From: Procambarus clarkii
Lineage: Eukaryota; Arthropoda; Malacostraca; Decapoda; Cambaridae
Reading direction: 5' to 3'
Assembly (NCBI RefSeq): GCF_040958095.1
Contig: NC_091156.1
Coordinates: 21,941,427 to 22,005,426, forward strand
DNA: 64,000 nt
A model generated the notes under the pieces. It was not told where the DNA came from. It searched no databases and worked only from the letters and a program-made list of their open reading frames with translations. Positions 47,500-59,462 of the stretch are shown here, piece by piece (the first letter of the stretch is position 1; every line of letters begins with the position of its first letter). Made by a program: the position numbers and the translations under genes.

Positions 47500-48290
47500 T
47501 GTACCAGCTTTAATGATGTTGATGGTGGTCAGTTATCCGTCCTTCCTTTCGGACAACCAACCCAAAATTCCGTAGAGTGCTTATTTTGACCAGGAGATCA
47601 CCCTGGGTGCTTTTGGCACTTGGAGAGGGGTTCAACGTCACACGTTTAGGGACTGCGGCTCCAGTACTGACCTCGTTGTCTCGTGCACACACCCACTCGA
47701 GCCGCCGTGACTCCCCACCCTCCTTATTCGGTATGACCTCCTCAATCCTGTTTCTCTTATCATTATTCTGTTCTACCCTGTCCACAGCTGTGGTTCTTTC
47801 TCTCTCTCTCTTTTCTACTTTCTGGGAAGCCTCACTAGGACGGGCGCACACACTACTGCCCCCGAAAATGTCTCTGGGCGGCTTCACAACTCTTCTTGCC
47901 GTCCAGGACTTGAGACCACACGTTCCCAGCTTGATTCCATAGCTGAAACGTCTGCACACTTCCTTCCTCTTGAAGGCATATCAACTAGGAGTTCCTCTCT
48001 AACAGGAGCTCACACGGAGCGCAGCTTCCCCTCACACTGTCTTGTGCTCAAGAGAGCTCAAGCTCCTCTCAAGCGAGCCTCACACCTCCAGCAAACTCTC
48101 CACATCTCATGTCAAGTCATTTACTTATATTCTTCATCACTGCCCATACTCTTAAACTATTTATCAAATCTAACCAATTATTTTACGTATGTATCTCCAT
48201 GTCTATATTTCTTTGACCTCTTATTTTGGTCAGGTGTTGCAGAATAACTCTCAAGGTAGACTCGTTTCTCAGCTACCTGGGATCATAACA
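47500..48290 (+). mobile_element. LTR-like block, short version (791 bp)
   Basis: Runs from TGTACCAGCTTTAATGATG to GGGATCATAACA, TG...CA-bounded. It is followed by a short satellite block and then a Gypsy gag. Similarity to 42,993-45,191 and its position upstream of gag suggest the 5' LTR of that element. No primer site was confirmed. Confidence 0.5.
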
Positions 48291-48560
48291 CAGCACACTG
48301 CAAAGCACACTGTACCCACATACTGTACCAGCACACTGTACCAGCACACTGTACCAGCACACTGTACCAGCACACTGTACCAGCACACTGTACCAGCACA
48401 CTGTACCAGCACACTGTACCAGCACACTGTATTAGCACACTGTACCCGCACACTGTACCAGCACACTGTACCAGCACACTGTACCAGCACACTGTACCAG
48501 CACACTGTACCAGCACACTGTACCAGCACTCTGTACCAGCACTCTGTACCAGCACACTGT
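48291..48560 (+). repeat. 13-bp satellite block 4, abutting Gypsy gag
   Basis: About 21 units, more uniform than the other blocks, lying between the LTR-like block and the gag reading frame. Confidence 0.95.
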
Positions 48561-48567
48561 ACAAACA

Positions 48568-50440
48568 GTGTTAGTGCACCTGTTAGAAAACGATATAATC
48601 ACTCCAGAGATGCATGAACAACATCAGATAGCAGATAAGACCGCCCTGGCAGCCATGAAGTTGAAGATCGACCTAGTTAACATAGAATGTGAACGTCAGA
48701 GAGAACAAGCTGTCCTTCAGAAGGAAGCTCTTCAGGTAAGAGAACAGAACGCTGCCCTCCAGAAGGAACAACTTGAACTCCAACGTGAACGTGAGAGAGA
48801 GCAAGCTGCCCTCCAGAAGGAACAACTTGAACTTCAACTCCAAGTCGCTGAACAACACGCTGCATTAGAACGTGAGAGGGAACAAGCTGACCTACAACGT
48901 GAACGTGACCAAGAGAGACTAGAGCTCCGAGTCAAGAGCTTGACCTTGAAACCGCCCACGTCACTCAGCGCCAGGAAGCAGAGTCTAAACTCCCGGTTCG
49001 TTTCAATGTTTCTTGCGCCATTAAGTTAATGCCACCTTTTGTAGAGACTGAGGTGGATGCATTCTTTACTTCATTTAAGGCTCTAGCTAACCAACCCAGC
49101 TGGCCTCAGGATCAGTGGTCAATACTTCTCAGATCCCATTTGACAGGTAGAGCTGCCTTGACTCTCGATTCTCTGGCTACAGAAACTGACTATCATGTGT
49201 TCAAACAGGCAGTGCTTGATGCCTACCTTCTATCAGTAAAGAGTTACAAACGAAGATTTAGGGATTACATCAAATCTAGTGCTACTATTTATTTAGACTT
49301 CGCCCAAAATAAGACAAGATATCTATTGAGGTGGCTGGAATCAGCCCAAATAATCACCTTTGCAGATCTCATCAACCTCATCTTGATGGAAGAATTCCTT
49401 CGCCGTTTTCCTACTACCATCCGTCTTTACCTTTCAGACAGAGAGACTAACCTTACTAAGTGTGCATAGTTGGCTGACACCTACATCCTAATTAACAGAT
49501 CGTCATCAGACACACTTCCTGGTAAACTGTCTTGGTCCGCTCCTGCTAAAGTGAGTACAGTACTGGTGATGTGAACTACTCACTTTATTGCAGGTACTGT
49601 AAAGTGTATGGGCATACCGTAGAAAAGTGTACCAATCCTCACAGTCCAGCAGTGAGGCCCACAAACCCAAACTACCACCTCCTAAAACACCTAAGCCTGT
49701 ATTGAATATTGATGTTCCGTCCTCTCATCTTTCTCTCTTCCACAGACAACTATACCCCGAAACTGTCTCTGCCAGCGGGGGAGATTCTGAGGGAAGGATC
49801 GAAGTGAACATCTTGAGGGACACAGCTGCTCAACAATCGGTACTCCTCAAGGCAGCTGCACCCAACGTCACCTACACCAGAGAAACCGTCCTCATCACTG
49901 ACCTCATTACAACCACTCCATACCCACCCACTCGCCACAGTCCACCTGGATTGTTCTTTCGTACATAGTGAAGTCGCCATCAGGGAGAAACCTTTCCCCA
50001 TGCCAGGAATTCAACTTCTCCTGGACAACAACTTGGCGGAAGATCAACAACCCACGAACCACATCATCAGTGACAAACCCCAGGTGTGTGAATCTTCCAT
50101 GGAAAATCCTGTTGTGCAATTCGTTGCAGGAGGAGGTCCAACCGACTAACGATTCTGAGGACATCTGAGGGGTGACGATGCGTGCCCAAGCTGCTCGACC
50201 GCAACCAGCCTCTCCAGCTGTCCCTCAAGCTTTTCAGGGCCTCCCACCGAATCTCAACTTGTTGGAGTTCTGTAAGTTGCAGAGAGAAGATCAATCCCTA
50301 ACATCTTTATTCTTTCGGGCCAAAGACACAACCATATTCTATCCCTGGTTTTTTCTTGGATAACCATATCCTCTCCCGCAGATATAGACCCAGTAAGTTG
50401 AAGGACGACGACGATTGGGCTAATGTTGTAATGTAAATCG
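48568..50440 (+). mobile_element. Ty3/Gypsy fossil (gag, protease region)
   Basis: Shows a long charged coiled coil (AALQKEQLELQREREREQ and neighbours, ~48,660-48,950) and a capsid-like segment (VDAFFTSFKALANQPSWPQD, LRSHLTGRAALTLDSL, ~49,050-49,450). A CCHC zinc knuckle (YCRYCKVYGHTVEKC, ~49,590) and a protease-like stretch with LRDTAAQQSVLLK (~49,815) follow. A short, worn downstream part comes last. RT and integrase were not recognised. The gag start expected from relatives is not seen; satellite lies in its place. Broken in several places. Confidence 0.75.
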
Positions 50441-50487
50441 TTCACTGTTTACCCAAACACATTTGGTAACCTTAAGTAGATTTAAAG

Positions 50488-50557
50488 AGGGCGAGGCAGC
50501 CGGGCCGATGAGAGAGGGCGAGGCAGCCGGGCCGATGAGAGAGGGCGAGGCAGCCAG
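50488..50557 (+). repeat. 27-bp minisatellite, left part
   Basis: Units of AGAGAGGGCGAGGCAGCC plus GGGCCGATG, interrupted by the BEL insertion and continued at 56,199. Confidence 0.9.
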
Positions 50558-51564
50558 TGTGGGAACCGACCTGTGAGATTTATATTTATTTAATTTATAT
50601 GAATTTATATTTACGTTAATTTATATACTTCGATAGCAATTTGTATAATGATAAGTGGACTGTATTTCTGCAATAATCTCATAATCTCACAAATCGATCC
50701 TCTACACATTAGGGGGGGTTTATATTAATTTATATATATGCAGCCAATCAAACTACAGTAATAGACTACATACATTGAAGAGGTTCCTTATCTTATAGTA
50801 CAGCTGACCTTAATCCACCAGGTATAACCAGGATGTAGACACCACATTTTCCCTCTTTGAGGTAGCTTCCATCACCCTGGTAACTGATGCACAAAGCATG
50901 CTTCCTCGTCTTGACCTGTCAAAAGGGCGCTAGCTGTAAAGCCAGATTCCTATATATGACAAGCTATATCAGATAAAACACTGTACATGGAACCTTAAAG
51001 ACCTGGCTTAATTACCCTTAGTATGAGGCGATCTGGCGCTCTAACCGGATCACCCTATCCAATGACATTAATGGCCACTAATGATAGATAAATGGGTTTC
51101 GGTAGAACACTTAACTTGAATTTGTTGACAGCGTGTGATAATGGTACACCTTTGGTTTCCATAACACTTCGTCCAAGTAAAATTAACAGGAGCCGTATTT
51201 GCTCCCGTGAGCCTCTGTGGTCTTAGTATTAACACTGGCTGCCCCTCCCTCACCCCTGATGCCTGGCTTACATTGTCCAGATGACAGAAAGTGATAGAAG
51301 GGTCACATTTACTCTACTTTAATATTGATAATTAAGTTAATTTATATGAAATGTTTTATGATGGTAAAGTCCAAAGACTAATGTATTTAAGAATAATTCC
51401 CAGCAGAATAGCTGGTGAATTTATAATAGTATGTGGTGATGATATCCCGTTTTCTATAGACGGTAATTCCACTACAAGTTACATTTTCTATGGGCTAACT
51501 TGTTTATACAACACAGCTATTATCTGTCTGTATGTAATATTAAATGGTGTCGGAATTTCCGACA
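50558..51564 (-). repeat. BEL/Pao 3' LTR
   Basis: On the plus strand it reads TGTGGGAACCGACC to GGAATTTCCGACA. It equals the other LTR in length, with about a dozen single differences. Confidence 0.9.
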
Positions 51565-54500
51565 TAATTCCCCAGGGGCTGCTCACGGGTCGAAGTCCTT
51601 ATTAGAACAGACGAACACCGATACTCCTCCTTCGAATTATTAGATTAATTTGATATTAGTAGTTAGTAATCACACATTTGTGCGTCTGTTCGTACAGGAC
51701 GGATGTCCCGTACTAGAGTTGCAGGGGTTAGAAGTCTAATGCGATTTCATTTCCCTGTCAACTCTTGAAAGGCTAATATTCAAGCCTAAATACATATTAT
51801 TTAACCCAGAAGACTGAATGTGATCAAGTACTACAGTCAAGTTTGATTCAGGGACTGCAGTGAGATCAGTGACATTAGATATAACTTGAAGCTTGTTCAG
51901 GTAACTGGTCACTGATATATAAACACTGAAGCCCATGGAATACATCTTGATTAAATAATAAATGTATCAAATCAGTCATCAGATTTATTAGGGTTTAATT
52001 TAGTTAATTGATTCAGAAGATTGAATAGCTCATCATTAAAGTAAAGTATGGTTCCGAGACTGCAATGGGTTCAGTGACATTGGTCGCAGTGACTTGTAGC
52101 TGTTTAGGCTACTGTTCACTGATTTGCCACTGAGGCCTCATGAACTCATCTTCAGCTTTAAATGATGATACTAACATCAACCTCTGTTGGTATAGTCAGC
52201 TGTAATCTCCTTAGTATAATGCTACTGGAGAAATATAATCAGCTGACAAATTTAGATTTCTATTGGTATTGTTTATCTGCAGGCATAGGTCTCCTCAGGC
52301 TTGATACTGGGCCTGAGAGTAATTTACCTCCTGCAGAGTTTAACATGGTTATACCCTGATATTTAGTAGGGCTACCGATGAATCGATGGCAATAGTCTGT
52401 CCCAACAAGGAGACCGAAGTCGGTGAGGTGATCAGACTTAATATTATCTGCCAATTTTATTCATCTATTTCTCAGGAATTTGGCTGTTGCTCTCAGACCT
52501 TGAACTTGTAGGTCTACTGGTATTTTGTCCACCACAATGGCTTGTACTCGATAGACGTACCTGCCTAAGTGTACTGATGGTTGTACCACCTGGTAGACTT
52601 GAGGTCCTGCATCTGTTAGAAACCCTGAGATATTGAATGACATCTGGGCTACAGGCCTTAATTGTAGTTCATCTGCCAACTTTTTAGTGACATATGTTCT
52701 CTGGGATCCTTGGTCAAACAACCCACGGGTATGGACCTTGGCCCTCTTATTCAGGATGGTAATTTGGGCAGTAGGCAAAGTCGTATTACCTTTAGACTTT
52801 GCCGATTGGACGCTCTTTGTTTGTTGCACCTTGCAGTACTGTACTGTGGTGGGAATGCTATCTTCCACCTTGGGGTTTGGAGACGTTGTTTTGGTGTCTC
52901 TGCACAATGCTGCATGGTGCTGACCTTTGTTACACCTATTACAGGTGTGTAATTGGGTGTCACAGTCGTTGATGTTATGTTTCCTGAGGCACCTCGTGCA
53001 ATGTTGCAAATCTTTGAGTCGCTCAACACGGGCGTCACTATCAGGAAAATTAGGGCAGTGGTACATTGAATGTTTCTCATTGCAGAACAAACATGTTCCA
53101 TAGCTTACAGTACCCTTTGGTGTCACGTTCTTGGATGACAGAGTAACTATAGGCTTGGAGGGTCCCACTGCATATACGCCCACACTGCTACTGTTCCACT
53201 TTGGTGTTGAATTATATTGTCTAGATTGATTTGGAGTACCTTTGGTACTCTGTGGTTTACTATTATTGGTTTCTGAGGGTTTACTTGGTGGTTTTAATTT
53301 GTCATGTATTCGTAATTGATGAACTACTGACTTTAAACCTTCAGATATTTCACTCATGGATAAGATGCTTTTATTGTAATGAGCACTCATTTGTCTCAAT
53401 ATGTCCCTAGGTATTTTCTCCTGGACAATTATTTTCAAGACCCACTCAGCCCCGTTTGTATCTGCTGTCAGGCTGAGGGCATTGATCAATGATTCTACCT
53501 CCAGCTTGAAGACTTGGAGTGAATCAGCTGAAGCCTCCGGTGGGGGTAAATGCAACAGCTCATGAACTAAATGTGATGTTCTTACTTCTGGATCAGCATA
53601 ATTATCCTTGAGGAGTTTTACTGCCAGATCATAGCCGTCATTAGTTAATCTCAGATGGGATACTACTGTTTTAGCCTCACCTGATAATTGGCCTTGCAAA
53701 TAAGTGAATTTACTACTCTTTGATAAAGATTGTTTTGAGTCTACAAGGTCAACGAATTTGGTCCAAAATTCGTCCCAATCTTCCTCATCTTTTCCTGAGA
53801 AAGTGGGTAAATTAATTGGAGGGAGTCGAGCTTCTGCTTGACTCGTATTAGATGCAACTGTTGTTGTTTTTGCTGTTGCCTTGTTCTGGGCAATTAATTT
53901 GACATAAGGCTGTAACGTGGCCTGAGTGTGATCTTCATAATTCGCAAGATCAACCATAATGTCGTCTATTTCTGTTTCTGATAAATTGGTGTTGGCAAGT
54001 TCAGCCACATATGTTGCTATTTGGCATTTGATTTGCTCAAATTTACCTGCAGCTGCTTGATAATAGCTTTCCAGGTCAGCATAATCAACTTGAGATTGTT
54101 GTGACAAATCTTCACATTTCTTGATTTGTCTTGTTAAGTGGCTTTTAAGGGTTAAGGGCAAGGGTTCTTTTCATTCTCCCTGCATTATCCATACTGGCTA
54201 GTTGGAGAAGCCTTGTGGGACTTGTACTTGGGCTGCTCATAATACTGAACAAGCTCTAATGGTTGCCTAGGGTAAAATGCACTCACTAGGCAATAATCCT
54301 ACCTCTACTAGAGGTTAGCACTTAAAATTAATACACATTATATATATATATACAATCATACACACTAATGATTTGAGTGATAAACCAGTGTCACTGGAAG
54401 TACCTTTAGGTTAGCTCTTCTATATCACCCTAGGATGGAATAGACACTAATTAATCACTCAAAGGTGTAATGATCATAAGTAAATTATTATATATACACA

Positions 54501-55191
54501 ACTCAACTCGAGTTGATAAAAATTACACCCAAAATAGGGTCTGGACCATTCATTAATGGTGTTAGGTTGTTGAATATAGTACAACTGACTATGGTAATAA
54601 TGCGACTAGGATGAACGATAATAGTTCAACTAGTCAGTGGTAATATCCTACCCTGTTGTGGGTTGGCAATTAGTAAATATTATACTGTGAACACTCTTGC
54701 AATATATATTAAATAATTCTCTATTTTGGAGAAATAATATACACAATTATTGATAATAGCCTCTTAATTAGCCTCTATGAAACTTCTAATATTATCAAGA
54801 AGTATTAAATATTATTAGTGACCTCGCGAAATAAAGTCCACAAAATTCGTAGATAATCTCTCGCGAAATTTAACACCACGAAATCTGTGAACAATCTCGC
54901 GAAACCACAGCCACTACTTTGGCTGGCTTCAATATTAGCGCTGTCATTTCACAGAATAACACGCCACCAAATCTGTGGGTGTGCATGAAACCGCTGACTA
55001 AGGCTTAACCGGGCTGAGGGAGGCTCCTGAGCTCCCTCGAGGCTACGCTGCCGTCTTTGACTGCTGGCCTTGTATAAATCACACTGCACTAGTATATTTA
55101 ACGAATCCACTGGTTAACTGGTTCATCCGGTACTAAGATGACCAAATGTGGGTTCAAAGGACCGAATAATCCGGTTCGAAGGACCAAATAA

Positions 55192-56198
55192 TGTGGGAAC
55201 CGACCTGTGAGATTTATATTTATTTAATTTATATGAATTTATATTTACGTTAATTTATATACTTCGATAGCAATTTGTATAATGATAAGTGGACTATATT
55301 TCTGCAATAATCTCATAATCTCACAAATCGATCCTCTATACATTAGGGGGGGTTTATATTAATTTATATATATGCAGCCAATCAAACTACAGTAATAGAC
55401 TACATATATTGAAGAGGTTCCTTATCTTATAGTACAGCTGACCTTAATCCACCAGGTATAACCAGGATGTAGACACCACATTTTCCCTCTTTGAGGTAGC
55501 TTCCATCACCCTGGTAACTGATGCACAAAGCATGCTTCCTCGTCTTGACCTGTCAAAAGGGCGCTAGCTGTAAAGCCAGATTCCTATATATGACAAGCTA
55601 TATCAGAGAAAACACTGTACATGGAACCTTAAAGACCTGGCTTAATTACCTTTAGTATGAGGCGATCTGGCGCTCTAACCGGATCACCCTATCCAATGAC
55701 ATTAATGGCCACTAATGATAGATAAATGGGTTTCGGTAGAACACTTAACTTGAATTTGTTGACAGCGTGTGATAATGGTACACCTTTGGTTTCCATAACC
55801 CTTTGTCCAAGTAAAATTAACAGGAGCCGTATTTGCTCCCGTGAGCCTCTGTGGTCTTAGTATCAACAATGGCTGCCCCTCCCTCACCCCTGACGCCTGG
55901 CTTACATTGTCCAGATGACAGAAAGTGATAGAAGGGTCACATTTACTCTACTTTAATATTGATAATTAAGTTAATTTATATGAAATGTTTTATGATGGTA
56001 AAGTCCAAAGACTAATGTATTTAAGAATAATTCCCAGCAGAATAGCTGGTGAATTTATAATAGTATGTGGTGATGATATCCCGTTTTCTATAGACGGTAA
56101 TTCCACTACAAGTTACGTTTTCTATGGGTTAACTTGTTTATACAACACAGCTATTATCTGTCTGTATGTAATATTAAATGGTGTCGGATTTTCCGACA
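55192..56198 (-). repeat. BEL/Pao 5' LTR
   Basis: Reads TGTGGGAACCGACC to GGATTTTCCGACA on the plus strand. Its inner edge is next to the candidate primer-binding site at about 55,170-55,190. Confidence 0.9.
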
Positions 56199-56380
56199 GC
56201 CGGGCCGATGAGAGAGGGCGAGGCAGCCGGGCCGCTGAGAGAGGGCGAGGCAGCCGGGCCGCTGAGAGAGGGCTAGCCAGCCGGGCCGCTGAGAGAGCGC
56301 TAGCCAGCCGGGCCGCTGAGAGAGCGCTAGCCAGCCGGGCCGCTGAGAGAGCGCTAACCAGCCGGGCCGCTGAGAGAGGG
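56199..56380 (+). repeat. 27-bp minisatellite, right part
   Basis: About seven units of GCCGGGCCGCTGAGAGAG plus (G/C)GC(G/T)AG(G/C)CA, with a drift from GGGCGAGG to GCGCTAGC along the array. Confidence 0.93.
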
Positions 56381-57249
56381 TGCGAGGGAGTGGCAAGGAC
56401 GCTGCTCCAGGCTGCCTCCCGGTCACCCATCCACCACGCCACCACAGAGTACAAAGCTGATTAATATCCAGCTAATTATCAAACCTGTACACTTTAGTGT
56501 GGTGTAACAGACTAAATAACAGTGTCGTAGACACATTGTCCAAGGTGTGTGTCGTTAAGAATACACAGAGTCGTGTGTGTAGAGTATAGAGCGAGAGCCA
56601 AAGGGAGCCGGTGACGTCTGGTCACACCGACGCCGTTACAGGTAAACCTACACCATTTCATCAGTAACCTTCATGTTAACTACAGCAAAATACAGTGCCC
56701 AGCCTGCTAAGAGGACTATGCAAAGTCTTAACAAAGGTCTCAATAAAATATCAACGACAGTGGGCACCCGTGTCGACCCTTTGGTTAAGGAAGGTTTGCG
56801 AAACATAATTATTTTTGACAGGGATCCTTGCCAAGATTTTGTCACTGTTTCTGTTGCAGGATCCGGTTATACCAGCAGCTCTCGTACTCAATGCAGTAAG
56901 CAAAAGATACTTGCCAACTAATTACATATAACTAGCTAGGGTAATTAGTACTAATATTGTGAAATATTGCAAATGTTTAAGCATAAAGCAATATACTTTG
57001 CAATAATTCAAACCAATAACAATTCAAGTAACTGTTCTTACCATTGTTTAAATAAACAAATACACTACACAAGAAAACAGAAGTTAAGGTTAGACAATGA
57101 ATAAAATACGGAAGTCATATTACATGCTGAACACAACTACGCTTATTCTAACACCAGCCACTGAAGTTTATTCATCCGGCAAGTAATGGAAGGCAGCGTC
57201 ATACTGTACTGCCTGGGTCCTCCTTATAGCAAGCACAGCCAGAGACAGC
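56381..57249. other. Mostly unassigned region with one small ORF
   Basis: No element recognised. It includes the ORF at 56,673-56,921 and an A/T-rich stretch after it that leads to the 46-bp array. Confidence 0.4.
56673..56921 (+). CDS. Small ORF of unknown function
   Basis: 82 codons from ATG: MLTTAKYSAQPAKRTMQSLN through TRVDPLVKEGLRNIIIF, then a Ser/Cys-rich end. A good 3' splice-like site (TGTTTCTGTTGCAG) ends at about 56,860 inside it. A spliced reading would continue DPVIPAALVLNAVSKRYLPT to a stop. The opposite strand also has an open frame with a membrane-helix-like stretch (LCIVLLAGWALYFAVV), so strand is not certain. No family was recognised. It could be a host exon, the end of an old retroelement or chance. 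Confidence 0.25.
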   Translation: MLTTAKYSAQPAKRTMQSLNKGLNKISTTVGTRVDPLVKEGLRNIIIFDRDPCQDFVTVSVAGSGYTSSSRTQCSKQKILAN

Positions 57250-58036
57250 TGCCCTCTCCTCATCCTCCAGGGCACCAGGACTGATCACAGGACCATGCCC
57301 TCTCCTCATCCTCCAGGGCACCAGGACTGATCACAGGACCATGCCCTCTCCTCATCCTCCAGGGCACCAGGACTGATCACAGGACCATGTCCTCTCCTCA
57401 TCCTCCAGGGCACCAGGACTGATCACAGGACCATGCCGTCTCCTCATCCTCCAGGGCACCAGGACTGATCACAGGACCATGCCCTCTCCTCATCCTCCAG
57501 GGCACCAGGACTGATCACAGGACCATGCCCTCTCCTCATCCTCCAGGGCACCAGGACTGATCACAGGACCATGCCCTCTCCTCATCCTCCAGGGCACCAG
57601 GACTGATCACAGGACCATGCCCTCTCCTCATCCTCCAGGGCACCAGGACTGATCACAGGACCATGCCCTCTCCTCATCCTCCAGGGCACCAGGACTGATC
57701 ACAGGACCATCCTCATCCTCCAGGGCACCAGGACTGATCACAGGACCATCCTCATCCTCCAGGGCACCAGGACTGATCACAGGACCATGCCGTCTCCTCA
57801 TCCTCCAGGGCACCAGGACTGATCACAGGACCATGCCCTCTCCTCATCCTCCAGGGCACCAGGACTGATCACAGGACCATGCCCTCTCCTCATCCTCCAG
57901 GGCACCAGGACTGATCACAGGACCATGCCCTCTCCTCATCCTCCAGGGCACCAGGACTGATCACAGGACCATGCCCTCTCCTCATCCTCCAGGGCACCAG
58001 GACTGATCACAGGACCATGTCCTCTCCTCATCAAAA
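57250..58036 (+). repeat. 46-bp minisatellite, about 17 copies
   Basis: Units of CATGCCCTCTCCTCATCCTC plus CAGGGCACCAGGACTGATCACAGGAC-like sequence (split here for length). Exact 46-bp spacing was seen at 57,294 and 57,340. Two copies near 57,710-57,780 are shortened by 10-11 bp. Confidence 0.95.
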
Positions 58037-58084
58037 TGAACTTCTATATAATGCAATGGAATGTCTGATCATTTCATTAAAAAG

Positions 58085-58182
58085 AAAAGTTGAAAAATAC
58101 ATAACCAGGAAAACTTGGCTTTTTAGGCAAATCAAGCCTTGCATAGTAGGCCAAGTAGTGCGTTCTGGCTATTAGGTACAAC

Positions 58183-58183
<1 letters not shown>
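58085..58183 (-). mobile_element. MITE arm fragment (relative of 9,365-9,744)
   Basis: AAAACTTGGCTTTTTAGGCA through GTAGTGCGTTCTGGCTATTA to GGTACAAC resembles the right terminal repeat of the MITE. Only one end is present. Confidence 0.7.

Positions 58184-58258
<75 letters not shown>
58184..58258. repeat. (AT)n microsatellite
   Basis: AT tract between the MITE arm and the inverted pseudo-LTR fragment. Confidence 0.98.
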
Positions 58259-58263
<5 letters not shown>

Positions 58264-58323
58264 AAATATGACCGAAAAAGTAAGATTAATAATTCTAACA
58301 CGAATTTTCTCTATCTTTCTTAC
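58259..58323 (-). mobile_element. Inverted PLE pseudo-LTR piece
   Basis: ATTAAATATGACCGAAAAAG to CTATCTTTCTTACG is the reverse complement of part of the pseudo-LTR. It is fused directly to the truncated PLE ORF. Confidence 0.75.
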
Positions 58324-59061
58324 GCTTATGTCGACCGTGCCCTCAGCCACAGTTCAGAATGGAAGCAAGTCGACGAAGAACTCTGTAGGGTAAGGCAGGT
58401 CCTAGTCAACAACGGCTTCTCCAATGGTTTCGTGGAAGATATCATAAGAAGGAAAGTGAAACGCCATGCAACCTCTAAAGAAACAACGAACACAACACCT
58501 ATACCCCCTATTAGACTATTTTACAGGAACTTCTTTTCCACAGCTCATAAAACGGAGGAAAGGGTCCTGAAAGATATTGTCAGTAGAATCGTTATCCCTA
58601 CAGACAAAAATCAGAAGATACAACTGACGATTTACTATAAAACCAGAAAAACGGCCAGCCTACTCATGAGAAACTCTCCAGACACAAAGCAGAACGCTTT
58701 AAAAGAGACCAACGTCGTCTATGCCTTCAAATGCCCTCTTGGGGACTGTAAGCCTCAAAAAACCCAGTATATAGGCAAGACAACAACATCTCTTTCCAGG
58801 CGCTTAACGATGCATAAGCAACAGGGCTCCATTAAGGAATATATAATCTCTTCCCACAAACAAACCATCACCAGAGAAATCTTAGCAAACAACACAGAAA
58901 TCATCGATAGATACAGCGATAGTAGGCGGCTTGACGTCTGCGAGGCACTACACATCAAGAAGTCAACACCAGCAATCAACAGCCAATTAATGCACAACTA
59001 TATTCTACCCACTTCAAGACTCCGCTCCAATATAGAAGCATCAAGAAATATGGACCAATAG
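58324..59061 (+). pseudogene. 5'-truncated PLE ORF (linker plus GIY-YIG), copy 3
   Basis: Starts at AYVDRALSHSSEWKQVDE, far downstream of the RT core, and reads without a break to the natural stop after NMDQ. It carries the complete GIY-YIG domain (VVYAFKCPLGDC, QYIGKTTTSLSRRL, EALHIKK). The clean frame suggests a recent insertion truncated during reverse transcription. It matches copies 1 and 2 closely. Confidence 0.88.
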
Positions 59062-59229
59062 GTTTTCTACAATTACTTCCATTCAATACCCATTGTTTCG
59101 TGTTCTGTCTTGTGTTTGAATTTAATACCCATTTAATACCCATTGTTGAAAGTTCGTTTTCACCTCATCCACCACACCCAAATGTAGATATAGACTCGAA
59201 GATGTGCAAAGCTCTATTCAGTTTCAGTT

Positions 59230-59462
59230 GTGTGTTTGTAAACTAAAGTCTTTGAAAATGTAATAAGTTTTACGAAACGCGCTCAAGTGTCGCGTCAGAC
59301 TAGAAATAAAAATGAATTTTGGAGAATTGATCTTTGAATTACCATCAACAGTGAAAAGAAACGTAAGAAAGATAGAGAAAATTCGTGTTAGAATTATTAA
59401 TCTTACTTTTTCGGTCATATTTAATAATATATGTCTACAGGAAAGACTGCTACCAAAATTTA

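Larger units (their letters stand above)
50558..56198 (-). mobile_element. BEL/Pao LTR retrotransposon, young, lacking recognisable pol
   Basis: Two LTRs of equal length (1,007 bp) bound a 3.6-kb interior. Flanking 5-mers GCCAG and GCCGG are nearly identical, consistent with the 5-bp duplications usual in this family. On the minus strand a 566-codon frame (54,161-52,461) carries a DUF1759-type gag (LPTFSGKDEEDWDEFWTKF), zinc knuckles (CLFCNEKHSMYHC, CTRCLRKHNINDC, CNRCNKGQHHAALC) and the beginning of a DUF1758 protease (LFDQGSQRTYVTKKLADEL). RT, RNase H and integrase were not seen. A primer-site candidate, TTTGGTCCTTCGAACCGGAT on the minus strand, lies next to the 5' LTR. LTR divergence of roughly 1-1.5 percent by eye suggests a recent insertion. 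As a virus-like element it is not whole. Confidence 0.88.
57893..59405 (+). repeat. 1.5-kb inverted repeat, left arm
   Basis: Contains, in order, the end of the 46-bp array, a MITE arm fragment, (AT)n, an inverted pseudo-LTR piece, a truncated PLE ORF and a pseudo-LTR. All of these are mirrored at 59,786-61,326. The 209-residue PLE C-terminal readings of the two arms are identical. Confidence 0.88.

Noticed and set aside
57250-58036. CRISPR-like array
   Set aside because: The 46-bp units are directly adjacent with no variable spacers, and the window is eukaryotic. It is a plain minisatellite.
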